Below the pieces are notes generated by a model. It was not told the origin of the DNA. It saw nothing but the letters and a program-made list of their open reading frames with translations, and made no database searches. Shown here piece by piece: positions 45,419 to 53,529 of a stretch of 64,000 bases of DNA (within the stretch, counting starts at the first letter, position 1; each line of letters starts with the position of its first letter). The position numbers and the translations under genes were made by a program. Source of the stretch: Ezakiella coagulans (GTDB taxonomy: Bacteria; Bacillota; Clostridia; Tissierellales; Peptoniphilaceae); the NCBI RefSeq assembly GCF_003096635.1, contig NZ_QEKV01000003.1, positions 1 through 64,000 of the forward strand. The letters are read 5' to 3'.

Positions 45419-45554
45419 TACACTCCATACAAATCTTTACTGCTTTTTGTAAAACAGTTAGAGCTTCTCCACGATACACACCAATTATCATAAATATTAT
45501 TCCGATAATTGAAACGGCAATTGAAAAGCTCTTTTTTCGAGTAATAGTCTTCAC
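45405..45554 (-). CDS. CD1871A-type CXXC membrane microprotein
   Basis: A 49-residue protein starting at a GTG (45554) that overlaps the stop of the TlpA gene by one base. It has a basic N-terminus (MKTITRKKS), one membrane helix (about 11-27) and a C-terminal ICMECIGIG with a CxxC pair. This tail is the hallmark of the Clostridioides CD1871A family, which occurs next to NapH-like and TlpA-like genes. It likely passes electrons between the ferredoxin and the extracytoplasmic thiol protein. That role is inferred from context. Confidence 0.85.
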   Translation of the reverse strand: MKTITRKKSFSIAVSIIGIIFMIIGVYRGEALTVLQKAVKICMECIGIG

Positions 45555-46723
45555 TATTTGCCTCCGTTTACTTGCGCCAATTTTTCTTCAACGATTTTCT
45601 TCCAGCCTTCGTAATCGTGGCTTCCACTTATAGCATCGCCCACAATTTTTCCTTCTTTATCGACAAAGAATGTTTCAGGAAGTGCGTAAATGCCTTCAAG
45701 TCTACCGTTCATCATTGTCTTGTCAGGTTTAATCAAATCGTATGTGATACCGAGTTTATTTTTTAACGCATGAGATTTTTCCATTGCTTCTTTATTTTCA
45801 CCCGATGCATCGACTGTATCCATGATAACGCCAGCAATATTTAATCCCTTGTCTTTGTATTCTTCATAAATCTTTTCCAAATCAGGAATTTCTTGAATAC
45901 ATGCAGTGCACCATGTTGCAAATACATTAACTAAAGTCAAATCAGCTTTTTTAATATTTTCATCTCCAAATTTTTCACCATCAAGATTTTCTGTATCAAG
46001 CGGTAAAATTGAGCTGCCGTTCATATCTTTCTTTGGTGGATCAAATGCTGACATACCGTTAAATTTGCCTTTTTCAATCACTTCAAATTCGCTGTCCAAA
46101 AGTGCATCTTGAAGTTCCTTATCGGATGAAGTGTTTATACCTTGATAATAAAGATATTCCCCATCTTTTGATTCGCCGAACTTTCTGTTGTTGTCACACT
46201 TAGTTGTTTCTCCAATTTTATCTTCCAAAGCCTTTTCATAAACACCGATTGAGCCAATCTTTTCGAGACTATTCACCCAATTCATGTATTCGTCGCCCAT
46301 CTTGCCGACTTCTGTTTCTCTTTGCTCGTCAGTCAATTTGTAAAAATCAAATTGCGCATAAGAAATATCTGTGTAACCGTCTTTAAGCATTTCATTGCAA
46401 AGCATAACCATTTCTTTGTTGTTAAGAGCCTTCTTGATTCTTTCTGAAAGTTTGAATTTAAGACCCATTGTTTCCATAATATATTCATCCATAACCGGAT
46501 ATGATGAATCACTTGCCTTTATTTTTTGATTCATAGCGTCTTTTGAAACTTCCATAGAAGTTCCATTTTCGTCTGCTACAACAGCCTTTGAATCTTCTAC
46601 ATTCCCTTCCGTTGCAGTGCCCTCTTGACCTTTTTGGTCATTACCTTTTGTGCAAGCGAACATAAATAATGTCATTGCCAAAATTAAAAATGTTAATAAA
46701 TCTTTTTTAAAACTTGTTTTCAT
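45554..46723 (-). CDS. TlpA/ResA-like thioredoxin-fold lipoprotein
   Basis: Exported lipoprotein of 389 residues. It has a signal peptide with lipobox FMFAC (Cys24), then a long N-terminal region of about 220 residues with no fold I recognise, then a C-terminal TlpA-like thioredoxin domain (about residues 240-388) with FATWCTACIQEIPDLEK and the cis-proline stretch YALPETFFVDKEG. It should be a thiol-disulfide oxidoreductase outside the membrane, fed with electrons by the next two genes. The ribosome site AAGGAGG precedes the ATG. It heads the TlpA-CD1871A-NapH-regulator-kinase run. Confidence 0.88.
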   Translation of the reverse strand: MKTSFKKDLLTFLILAMTLFMFACTKGNDQKGQEGTATEGNVEDSKAVVADENGTSMEVSKDAMNQKIKASDSSYPVMDEYIMETMGLKFKLSERIKKALNNKEMVMLCNEMLKDGYTDISYAQFDFYKLTDEQRETEVGKMGDEYMNWVNSLEKIGSIGVYEKALEDKIGETTKCDNNRKFGESKDGEYLYYQGINTSSDKELQDALLDSEFEVIEKGKFNGMSAFDPPKKDMNGSSILPLDTENLDGEKFGDENIKKADLTLVNVFATWCTACIQEIPDLEKIYEEYKDKGLNIAGVIMDTVDASGENKEAMEKSHALKNKLGITYDLIKPDKTMMNGRLEGIYALPETFFVDKEGKIVGDAISGSHDYEGWKKIVEEKLAQVNGGK

Positions 46724-46895
46724 AAGAAATCCTCCTTTATCTTATAGGCCTATCATAGCAGATGGGATATAAAGATAGTGTTAAGATTTAAAAATTTTTT
46801 TATTATTTTTTGTTATCTTATAGAGCTCTATTTTTTAACGTTCTATTATTATATTTAAAATAACTGTTAAAATAAAATTAAATAAACTCATAAAA

Positions 46896-46921
46896 AACCA
46901 CGATATATTTCAATCGCGGTT
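46896..46921 (-). terminator. Intrinsic terminator after the GNAT gene
   Basis: AACCACGAT (46896-46904) and ATCGCGGTT (46913-46921) pair with one G-U wobble. A TTTTTT run follows on the minus strand. The rest of the 219-base gap up to 46723 holds a 10-base palindrome ATAGGCCTAT near 46745 and no gene that I can support. Confidence 0.8.
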
Positions 46922-46942
46922 CATTTTTTACAAATCTATATT

Positions 46943-48076
46943 CTATAAATCAATTTCATAGACTCTATATGTCTTTGAAAGTTCTCCACCCACTTTAAGT
47001 ATGTCGTTAATCATCGGTACATTGTAATCCCATATTGTGCTTCCTTCGACTTCTGTGTAACCCTTTTCAATTGCTGTTCTAAGTGTCTTCAAATACATAG
47101 CTTGTGTTACACCCTTATTTCTATATTCCGGAATAACAAACAAAACAAACACTCTTAAACGGTTGATTTTATTTTTATAATATAAATACTTAATAATACC
47201 TGGTAAATTCATCTTACCGTTCATATGTTTAATAATTTGGTTGTAATCCGGCATCGTTATATTAAAAGCTATTGGCTCATCATTTTCATTTCTTGCGATA
47301 TAAATGAGATCCGAATCCGCATAAGGTCTTAGTGCCGATACAATATCGTCTATTTCTTCGTCAGATGGTGGCATCAAATCTTGCCAATCTTCATTTTTAG
47401 GCATTCCGATTTTCATAACATTACTAATGTCACGAGCGTCTTTTTTTATTCCCTCTTTATCAAGATTTATTTTGTCAAGCCTAAACTTATATTTTTTCAT
47501 CGCATACGGAATAACGCGTTCATATCTTTCAATCATACTATCAGTAGGCTTTGCTGAAAATGCAAAACAGTCGTGATATTTTTTAAATCCGTAATAAACT
47601 ATATGATCATTGTAATATGATTTGTTATAGACATTTTGAATATATGGATAATCATCAAAATTATCCAACAAAAATCCTCTGTTGTCATCACCGCCGGGAA
47701 GACTCATCGGTCCTTTAAGTTTATTTGCTCCATGATTCTTTGCCCAGGCAGCAGCTGTATCGTAAAGTGCTTTTGAAACTTCCTTGTCATCGATCGACTC
47801 GAATTGTGAGAAATACGCATCCTTTAGATTGTGATATTCATTTAATTCTTCATTTATACCAACTAAAATTCTGCCTACCGCTTCGCCATCTTTTAATGCA
47901 ATAAACATCTTGCTATCCCCTACTTTATTGACAGCGGTTGTCTTTCCGGTTATATATTTTTTATAATCTCCCCTTAAAGGCTTTATATAATAATCCTTAT
48001 CGTCATATATCTTATCCGTAATGTCAATAAACAAATCTATATCTTTGTCTGTAACAACCTCTCTAATTTCTATCAT
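46943..48076 (-). CDS. GNAT-fold acetyltransferase-like protein (YghO type)
   Basis: Cytosolic protein of 377 residues. The N-terminal half (about 1-160) and C-terminal half (about 230-370) each look GNAT-like. The C-terminal VFVLFVIPEYRNKGVTQAMYLKTL is an acetyl-CoA-binding motif A. The sequence between holds MSLPGGDDNRGFLLDNFD, common in YghO-like proteins. The substrate is unknown. It is the last gene of the cca operon and begins right after the citC-like gene. Confidence 0.75.
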   Translation of the reverse strand: MIEIREVVTDKDIDLFIDITDKIYDDKDYYIKPLRGDYKKYITGKTTAVNKVGDSKMFIALKDGEAVGRILVGINEELNEYHNLKDAYFSQFESIDDKEVSKALYDTAAAWAKNHGANKLKGPMSLPGGDDNRGFLLDNFDDYPYIQNVYNKSYYNDHIVYYGFKKYHDCFAFSAKPTDSMIERYERVIPYAMKKYKFRLDKINLDKEGIKKDARDISNVMKIGMPKNEDWQDLMPPSDEEIDDIVSALRPYADSDLIYIARNENDEPIAFNITMPDYNQIIKHMNGKMNLPGIIKYLYYKNKINRLRVFVLFVIPEYRNKGVTQAMYLKTLRTAIEKGYTEVEGSTIWDYNVPMINDILKVGGELSKTYRVYEIDL

Positions 48077-49039
48077 CTACTTCACCCCCTTCTGTAAAAT
48101 TTCAATTGTAGTCCTAGGTAAATATTTTTCTACCTCTTCAATATTACTTAAATGTTCCCTCACGAAAGATGCAGAAATCGGGACCCCATCTATTTCTTTT
48201 CTTGGAACAACTCTAATTTTTAAATTTGTATTTTTCGCTCTTTCAATCAGTGCTTCATTGTATGAACTTGTTAGTTCATCCGAGGGTTCTTCGCCAACAT
48301 ATCTAACCTTTAACCCTAAATCTTTTGCAATTCTGCCAACAAAAAGGTCCGCATCAAGCTTTGCAAACTCCTTTGAGTGATCGTCACTTTTCTTCAAAAA
48401 ATAGCTTGGAAAAGTAGTTTCCGATATTATAAATTTACCTCCCGGAGCTACTTGTAGCCAAATATCTTCAAGCCCCTTCTCAACCATCTTATATCTAGTT
48501 TTAAAATCAAACAAACTCTTTTCTTCTTCAACCACAAAAACTATAATATTTGTAATCTCATTAGCTGCAGTTTGAGCGAGATATCTATGCCCCTTCGTAA
48601 AAGGATTTGCATTCATAACAATACAGCCGTTGAAATCCCCAAGCTCCCTAATGCTTTGAATCCAATCCTCATAGGCTTTTATATTATCAGTCAGAAGAAG
48701 CATCTTATCTGTAGACGCAAGTTCTGTATAAAAAAGTGAAGTAAATACATTTTTATATTCAGGCTTTGTGAATATAAAAGTTTCATGAATGCCTTTCTTA
48801 AAAAGTAAATCCTTTAAAAAAGTGACTATTTTTGGAATATATCCCTCTTCTCTCTTTTCTTCAAGCACCGCAAAAAGTTTTAAAATATTTCCTTTATAGG
48901 CTCCGGTTGCAACAATTTTCCCATCTTCCCTTATCGCATAAGCCTCATCACAACCGTCAAAACTTAGATTTTCTTTTTCTAAGAAATTAATAAATTCTTC
49001 TTTTTCAAAATCCAAATCCAAATTAATTTTAGTAGGCAT
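48077..49039 (-). CDS. CitC-like [citrate (pro-3S)-lyase] ligase
   Basis: Nucleotidyltransferase-fold protein of 320 residues from the ATG at 49039, which has GGTGAG ahead of it; a TTG one codon upstream is less likely. The CoA-ligase-like motif NANPFTKGHRYLAQTA (about residue 140) and the C-terminal PISASFVREHL are those of CitC, which acetylates the prosthetic group of citrate lyase. The N-terminus has a short GNAT-like stretch, as in CitC. No citD, citE, citF or citX is in the window, so it may act on another target. It overlaps mnmA by 11 bases. Confidence 0.8.
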   Translation of the reverse strand: MPTKINLDLDFEKEEFINFLEKENLSFDGCDEAYAIREDGKIVATGAYKGNILKLFAVLEEKREEGYIPKIVTFLKDLLFKKGIHETFIFTKPEYKNVFTSLFYTELASTDKMLLLTDNIKAYEDWIQSIRELGDFNGCIVMNANPFTKGHRYLAQTAANEITNIIVFVVEEEKSLFDFKTRYKMVEKGLEDIWLQVAPGGKFIISETTFPSYFLKKSDDHSKEFAKLDADLFVGRIAKDLGLKVRYVGEEPSDELTSSYNEALIERAKNTNLKIRVVPRKEIDGVPISASFVREHLSNIEEVEKYLPRTTIEILQKGVK

Positions 49040-50060
49040 CAATTATCTCACCACCTGTAATAACATAATCACCGTCATAAACAACCATAGATTGTCCGAC
49101 AGCAGGAGCTCTCACCCCTTCCTCAAACTCACCGATTAAATATTTTCCATCAAACTTTACTCGTGCAGGATCGCCATGTAATTTATATCGTGTCTTAACC
49201 TCATAAATCTTATCTTCAAGTAGGTTTGCATCCACCGTTTCCGGCATTTCTGCAACAACGGTCTTTTTAAAAAGATAAGACTCGTCTCCCAACGTCACTG
49301 TGTTATTATTTTTATCAATATCTATAACATATGCCCTCGCGCCAAGTGCAATATTTAGTCCTTTTCTTTGACCAACGGTATAATTAAAAGTTCCCTCATG
49401 TCTTCCAAGAATATTCCCATTTATATCAATAAAGTTCCCTTCTTTCGGAAGTTCCACCTTTTCAGAATTTAAAAAATCTCTATAATTGCTGCTAATAAAG
49501 CAAACTTCTTGAGAGTCCTTTTTGTCCATCGTTTTGATTCCTAGCTTATGAGCAAGTTCTCTAGTTTCAACTTTTGTAAAATTGCCCAATGGAAAAATCA
49601 CGCGATCCAAATTTGACGCACCATACATAAAATAGGTCTGATCTTTTCTTTCATCTTTCGCTTTCTTTAGTAGATATTTTTCTCCAATTTTCCCAATATT
49701 CGCATAATGACCTGTTGCAAGCATATCATATCCATGCGAAAGTGCATAATCCATAAGAGTCCCGAATTTTAGCACGCGATTGCAAATTATACAAGGATTT
49801 GGAGTCTTTCCTGCAATATATGCGTCAATAAATGGAGCGACAACATTTTTTCTGAAATAATCTTTATATTCCACAACACTGTGGCCAAATCCCAAAGATT
49901 CCGCCACAGCTTTTGCATCCTCTACATCTTTTTTAAATTTTTCTCTCTCGGTCATCCCCGTATCAAATGTAACGCCATGGACTTCATAACCCATTTCCTG
50001 TAAGAGATAACCACATAGCGACGAATCAACTCCGCCGCTCATAGCTAATAATACTTTCAT
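49029..50060 (-). CDS. mnmA: tRNA-specific 2-thiouridylase
   Basis: Adds sulfur to U34 of tRNA-Lys, -Glu and -Gln. It has 343 residues. The PP-loop is AMSGGVDSSLCG (about residue 7), the catalytic cysteines are in TPNPCIICNRVLKF and DSQEVCFIS, and the C-terminal beta-barrel domain closes the protein. It uses a persulfide from a cysteine desulfurase that is not in the window. It is coupled to degV by a one-base overlap. Confidence 0.95.
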   Translation of the reverse strand: MKVLLAMSGGVDSSLCGYLLQEMGYEVHGVTFDTGMTEREKFKKDVEDAKAVAESLGFGHSVVEYKDYFRKNVVAPFIDAYIAGKTPNPCIICNRVLKFGTLMDYALSHGYDMLATGHYANIGKIGEKYLLKKAKDERKDQTYFMYGASNLDRVIFPLGNFTKVETRELAHKLGIKTMDKKDSQEVCFISSNYRDFLNSEKVELPKEGNFIDINGNILGRHEGTFNYTVGQRKGLNIALGARAYVIDIDKNNNTVTLGDESYLFKKTVVAEMPETVDANLLEDKIYEVKTRYKLHGDPARVKFDGKYLIGEFEEGVRAPAVGQSMVVYDGDYVITGGEIIDAY

Positions 50061-50887
50061 TATAAATGTAACACCAATCCGCCTTCTTCGGCATACGTAG
50101 AACTTAAACCCTTCATGCCGGTAATTTCTATAATTCTATCAGGGAAACTTTTAAGAAGCATTTCCTTTACTTCTTTTGCAGCATCAAGTGCACCCGCTTG
50201 ACTTATCACAATCGCCGTCTTTAAACTCTTGTCACACAAATCCATAGCTTTATTTACTAAAGATTTTATTGAGCGTTTCAAGCCTCTTTCAATTGAAACA
50301 GGAACAATTTTCCCATCTTTCGCTTTTGCAATCATTCTAATATTTAAAACTTTTGAAAGCTTACCTGCAATCTTTGGAATTCTTCCATTCTTCGCCAGGT
50401 TTGAAAGACTTGCAAGATTTATAATCGTAACAGATCTTTGGATTAACTCCTCTGTCAAAGACACAGTTTCCTCAAAAGACTTGCCTGCCTTTATACAATC
50501 TGCAAGATTTAGAAAAACCGCCGTTTCTCCTGCAACTGCACTTCTTGAGTCAAAAACATGGACTTGTGATTCAGGATTTTCTTTCATATACATTTCTTTT
50601 GCAATCATTGCTGATTGATAAGTCCCCGAAAGCTCACCTGTTATTGTAATAATATAGACAGTATCACCTTCAAATTTTTCTAAAAAATCCTGCGGAGACG
50701 GACATGCCGTTCTAACTGCTTCTTTGGATTCCGACATGTTAAATCTAAATTCTTCAATATTTAAATTTTCATCATCAAGTATCTCATCATTGCCGATTCC
50801 GAGCTTGAAAGGTACAAATGAAACATTTAACCCATCTGTCATATCGGGATTGAGTTCACAACAAGAATCCACAACAATCTTAACCAC
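50060..50887 (-). CDS. DegV family fatty-acid-binding protein
   Basis: Cytosolic protein of 275 residues. It begins VKIVVDSCCELNPDM and has TACPSPQDFLEKF and ITITGELSGTYQSA, the fatty-acid-head contacts of DegV proteins. Family members such as FakB deliver fatty acids to the kinase FakA. No fakA lies nearby, so the exact role is open. It is flanked tightly by glmM and mnmA. Confidence 0.9.
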   Translation of the reverse strand: MVKIVVDSCCELNPDMTDGLNVSFVPFKLGIGNDEILDDENLNIEEFRFNMSESKEAVRTACPSPQDFLEKFEGDTVYIITITGELSGTYQSAMIAKEMYMKENPESQVHVFDSRSAVAGETAVFLNLADCIKAGKSFEETVSLTEELIQRSVTIINLASLSNLAKNGRIPKIAGKLSKVLNIRMIAKAKDGKIVPVSIERGLKRSIKSLVNKAMDLCDKSLKTAIVISQAGALDAAKEVKEMLLKSFPDRIIEITGMKGLSSTYAEEGGLVLHL

Positions 50888-50888
50888 G

Positions 50889-52217
50889 TTATGCCTCCTT
50901 TTCTATTACATCTTTCAGTGTGTTTGCCTCAATTTTTAGCTCTTCTAAGTCTGTTCCTTCGAGCATAATTCTAACATATTTTTCAGTTCCCGAAGGTCTA
51001 ATTAATACTCTATAATTAGGATGTCTTTCATGCATCTTTTCAATTGCAATAGATATATTTTTGTTTTCTCTAAACGTTTTCTTCAGATGATCGTCCGCAT
51101 TCGCATTTACAAGAACTTGCGGATAATCCGTATAGGCTTCACCTATTACTGATGCCTTTTCATTCTTGGATGCAAGCATATCTGCAACAATAACAGCCGT
51201 TTGTACACCGTCACCCATAGTGTTGTGGTCAAGGAAAATTATGTGTCCGGATTTTTCTCCACCAATAACATATCCATGCTTTCTCATGCCTTCCATAACA
51301 TATCTGTCGCCTACATCCGCTCTTTCAAGTTTAATATTATTTTTATTCAAATATTCTTCAAATGCCATATTGCTCATAGTTGTCGTAACTACGCCGTCAT
51401 TTGTAAGAATACCGTGTTCAAGATAATTCCTAGCAGAATATGCAATAATATGATCTCCGTCCAGCACATTTCCCTTTTCATCGGAGAATATAACTCTGTC
51501 TGCGTCCCCGTCAAAGCTGACTCCAAAGTCAAGCTTTTCTTTTAACACAAGTTCTGCAACTTTTTTCGGACAAGTTGAACCGCTATTTTCATTAATATGC
51601 CTTCCGTCTCCATTCGAGAAAATTTTCTTGACTTCACATCCAAGTTCTTTAAAAATTCTTTCAGCAAAATAGCTCATAACGCCATCTCCTGAGTCGATGC
51701 CGACTTTAAGACCCTTTAAACTATGCTTTGGAATTTCCAAAATATGATTTACATAATCTTCCTTGAAATCTGTTCCATCACGATATTCGCCAATCTCATC
51801 ATAACTTTTTTCATCATTTTCGATTGTATCGATAATGGATTCTATTTCCTCTTCGATTTCGTCCGAAAGCTTATAACCATCACCGCCAATAAGCTTAACA
51901 CCGTTATATTCGTACGGGTTATGACTTGCACTGATCATGACAGCAATGTCTGCATTATTTTTTCTAGCAATATATGCAACCGCCGGTGTCGGTACAATAC
52001 CCAAATCATAAACTATGCCACCCTCAGCAATTACCCCAGACATTAAACTCATTTGAAGCATCTTGCTTGAAATTCTTGTATCCATCCCGACAACAACAGT
52101 AGGTCTTTCTTTTTTTATATATTTTACAATTGCTCTTCCCGTTTTATATAGGAACTCGTTTGTTAGCTCTTTATTTGCTATTCCTCGAGCTCCGTCCGTA
52201 CCAAAATACTTTTTCAT
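50889..52217 (-). CDS. glmM: Phosphoglucosamine mutase
   Basis: Converts glucosamine-6-P to glucosamine-1-P for UDP-GlcNAc and wall synthesis. It has 442 residues. It starts KKYFGTDGARGIANKELT, has the phospho-serine loop MISASHNPYEYNG (about residue 100), the Mg-binding DGDADRVIF and the sugar-binding GGEKSGHIIF, and ends with RPSGTEKYVRIMLEG. It lies 1 base after cca and 1 base before degV. Confidence 0.95.
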   Translation of the reverse strand: MKKYFGTDGARGIANKELTNEFLYKTGRAIVKYIKKERPTVVVGMDTRISSKMLQMSLMSGVIAEGGIVYDLGIVPTPAVAYIARKNNADIAVMISASHNPYEYNGVKLIGGDGYKLSDEIEEEIESIIDTIENDEKSYDEIGEYRDGTDFKEDYVNHILEIPKHSLKGLKVGIDSGDGVMSYFAERIFKELGCEVKKIFSNGDGRHINENSGSTCPKKVAELVLKEKLDFGVSFDGDADRVIFSDEKGNVLDGDHIIAYSARNYLEHGILTNDGVVTTTMSNMAFEEYLNKNNIKLERADVGDRYVMEGMRKHGYVIGGEKSGHIIFLDHNTMGDGVQTAVIVADMLASKNEKASVIGEAYTDYPQVLVNANADDHLKKTFRENKNISIAIEKMHERHPNYRVLIRPSGTEKYVRIMLEGTDLEELKIEANTLKDVIEKEA

Positions 52218-52218
52218 A

Positions 52219-53475
52219 TTACCTCCGGATTCTATTATGAATTATATCGGCAAATTTCAAGAGATTTTCTTTTTGGTTATTCTCTTCAACCAAAGTTAAC
52301 TTAAAAATCTCATTTAAAGTTTTTCCAATAAGGGCACCTTTAATTCCAATTTTCATCAGGTCATCGCCGTTTATATCAACCTCTCTAATAGAACTTGGAA
52401 TCAAACCCCTCTCTATATTATGAATGATTTTTGCTATTTTGTCAATTTTTTCACTCTCTGCAGACGAAACGCCCCACACAATTCTGATGAAATTATAAAC
52501 ATCATAAAAATCAGAAAGTAAATCTGCTCCATATTTATTCAAAATATAAGCGCAAACTTCCAAATAATCTTCTGAAGAATTGTAAAACTTAATAAGTTCT
52601 TTTATTTTTATAATCTGTTTATTTCTAAAGCCAAGAAAATTCAGAAATGATTCAATGTCTTTAATTTCAAATTTAATAATTAATATAGATATAAATATAT
52701 CATATTTTATTCTATATTTTTCTAAACAATTTTTAAATAAATTATATTTCTGTTTATATTCTCGATCATAAGTTCTTTTATTAATAAATCCTATTTCACA
52801 AAGTAAATTAAATACTAAATCATCTTGTTTTAAAATAATTGTTTTTAACTCATCATATTTATAGTCATTACTAATATTTTTAATTAAATAAAAATTTTTA
52901 AAAATCTCAGAATAAGTTTCTTTTTGAAATTTAAAACTTAGTAGTTCTCTAAATTTTAGAGCTCTTATAATTCTTTTTGTGTCTTCTAAAATTCTTTTTC
53001 TAGGACTTCCGATAAAACTTATTCTACTATTCTTTAAATCTGAGATACCGTTTGTAAAATCTAAAATTTTCTCATTTCTGTCCATATATATTGCATTAAT
53101 TTTAAAATCTCTTCGTCTTGAATCGACCTCGGGCTTATTAGTAAAAATTATTCTCGGTTCACAAGTTTTACCATAAAATTCTTTTCTCATAGGTGTAAAC
53201 TCAAACTTTAATCCTGTCTTCTTATCTATAAACTTTATTGATTTATAATACTTCTCATATCGCAAAAATTTAAATTCTTCTTGAAAAAATCTAGCTTTAA
53301 AAACAATAAGCGATTTAACATTTATAGCAACATCAAAATCAGAGGTGCTCCGATTTAGAAGAAAATCTCGAACTGCACCTCCTACCAAATATGCCTCATA
53401 TCCCAATAACTCATATATTTTATTTAAAATATATATCGCTCTTTCTAAATATTTGATTTCAAATTTCTTGTTCAT
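52219..53475 (-). CDS. CCA tRNA nucleotidyltransferase/poly(A) polymerase family protein
   Basis: Class II nucleotidyltransferase of 418 residues that adds or repairs the tRNA CCA end. The head domain has YLVGGAVRDFLLNRSTSDFDVAI and the RRDFKINAIY motif, followed by RRIIRALKFRE. The neck and body are helical and rich in Lys, Asn, Ile and Phe. The gene's middle (about 52600-53000) is much more AT-rich than its neighbours, with long runs of A/T-only codons. It leads the operon to the GNAT gene. Confidence 0.88.
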   Translation of the reverse strand: MNKKFEIKYLERAIYILNKIYELLGYEAYLVGGAVRDFLLNRSTSDFDVAINVKSLIVFKARFFQEEFKFLRYEKYYKSIKFIDKKTGLKFEFTPMRKEFYGKTCEPRIIFTNKPEVDSRRRDFKINAIYMDRNEKILDFTNGISDLKNSRISFIGSPRKRILEDTKRIIRALKFRELLSFKFQKETYSEIFKNFYLIKNISNDYKYDELKTIILKQDDLVFNLLCEIGFINKRTYDREYKQKYNLFKNCLEKYRIKYDIFISILIIKFEIKDIESFLNFLGFRNKQIIKIKELIKFYNSSEDYLEVCAYILNKYGADLLSDFYDVYNFIRIVWGVSSAESEKIDKIAKIIHNIERGLIPSSIREVDINGDDLMKIGIKGALIGKTLNEIFKLTLVEENNQKENLLKFADIIHNRIRR

Positions 53476-53506
53476 ATCTTATTTATACCCGAATTTTATG
53501 TAATAA

Positions 53507-53526
53507 AAAAGCCCCGAAGGGCTTTT
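53507..53526 (-). terminator. Intrinsic terminator after the large SLH gene
   Basis: AAAAGCCC (53507-53514), a CGAA tetraloop and GGGCTTTT (53519-53526). The minus-strand RNA continues into TTTTTT. Confidence 0.9.
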
Positions 53527-53529
53527 GGT

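Noticed and set aside
46724-46895. A small gene in the gap before the TlpA operon
   Set aside because: Neither strand has a frame with a start, ribosome site and plausible composition; only AT-rich sequence and a short ATAGGCCTAT palindrome are seen.
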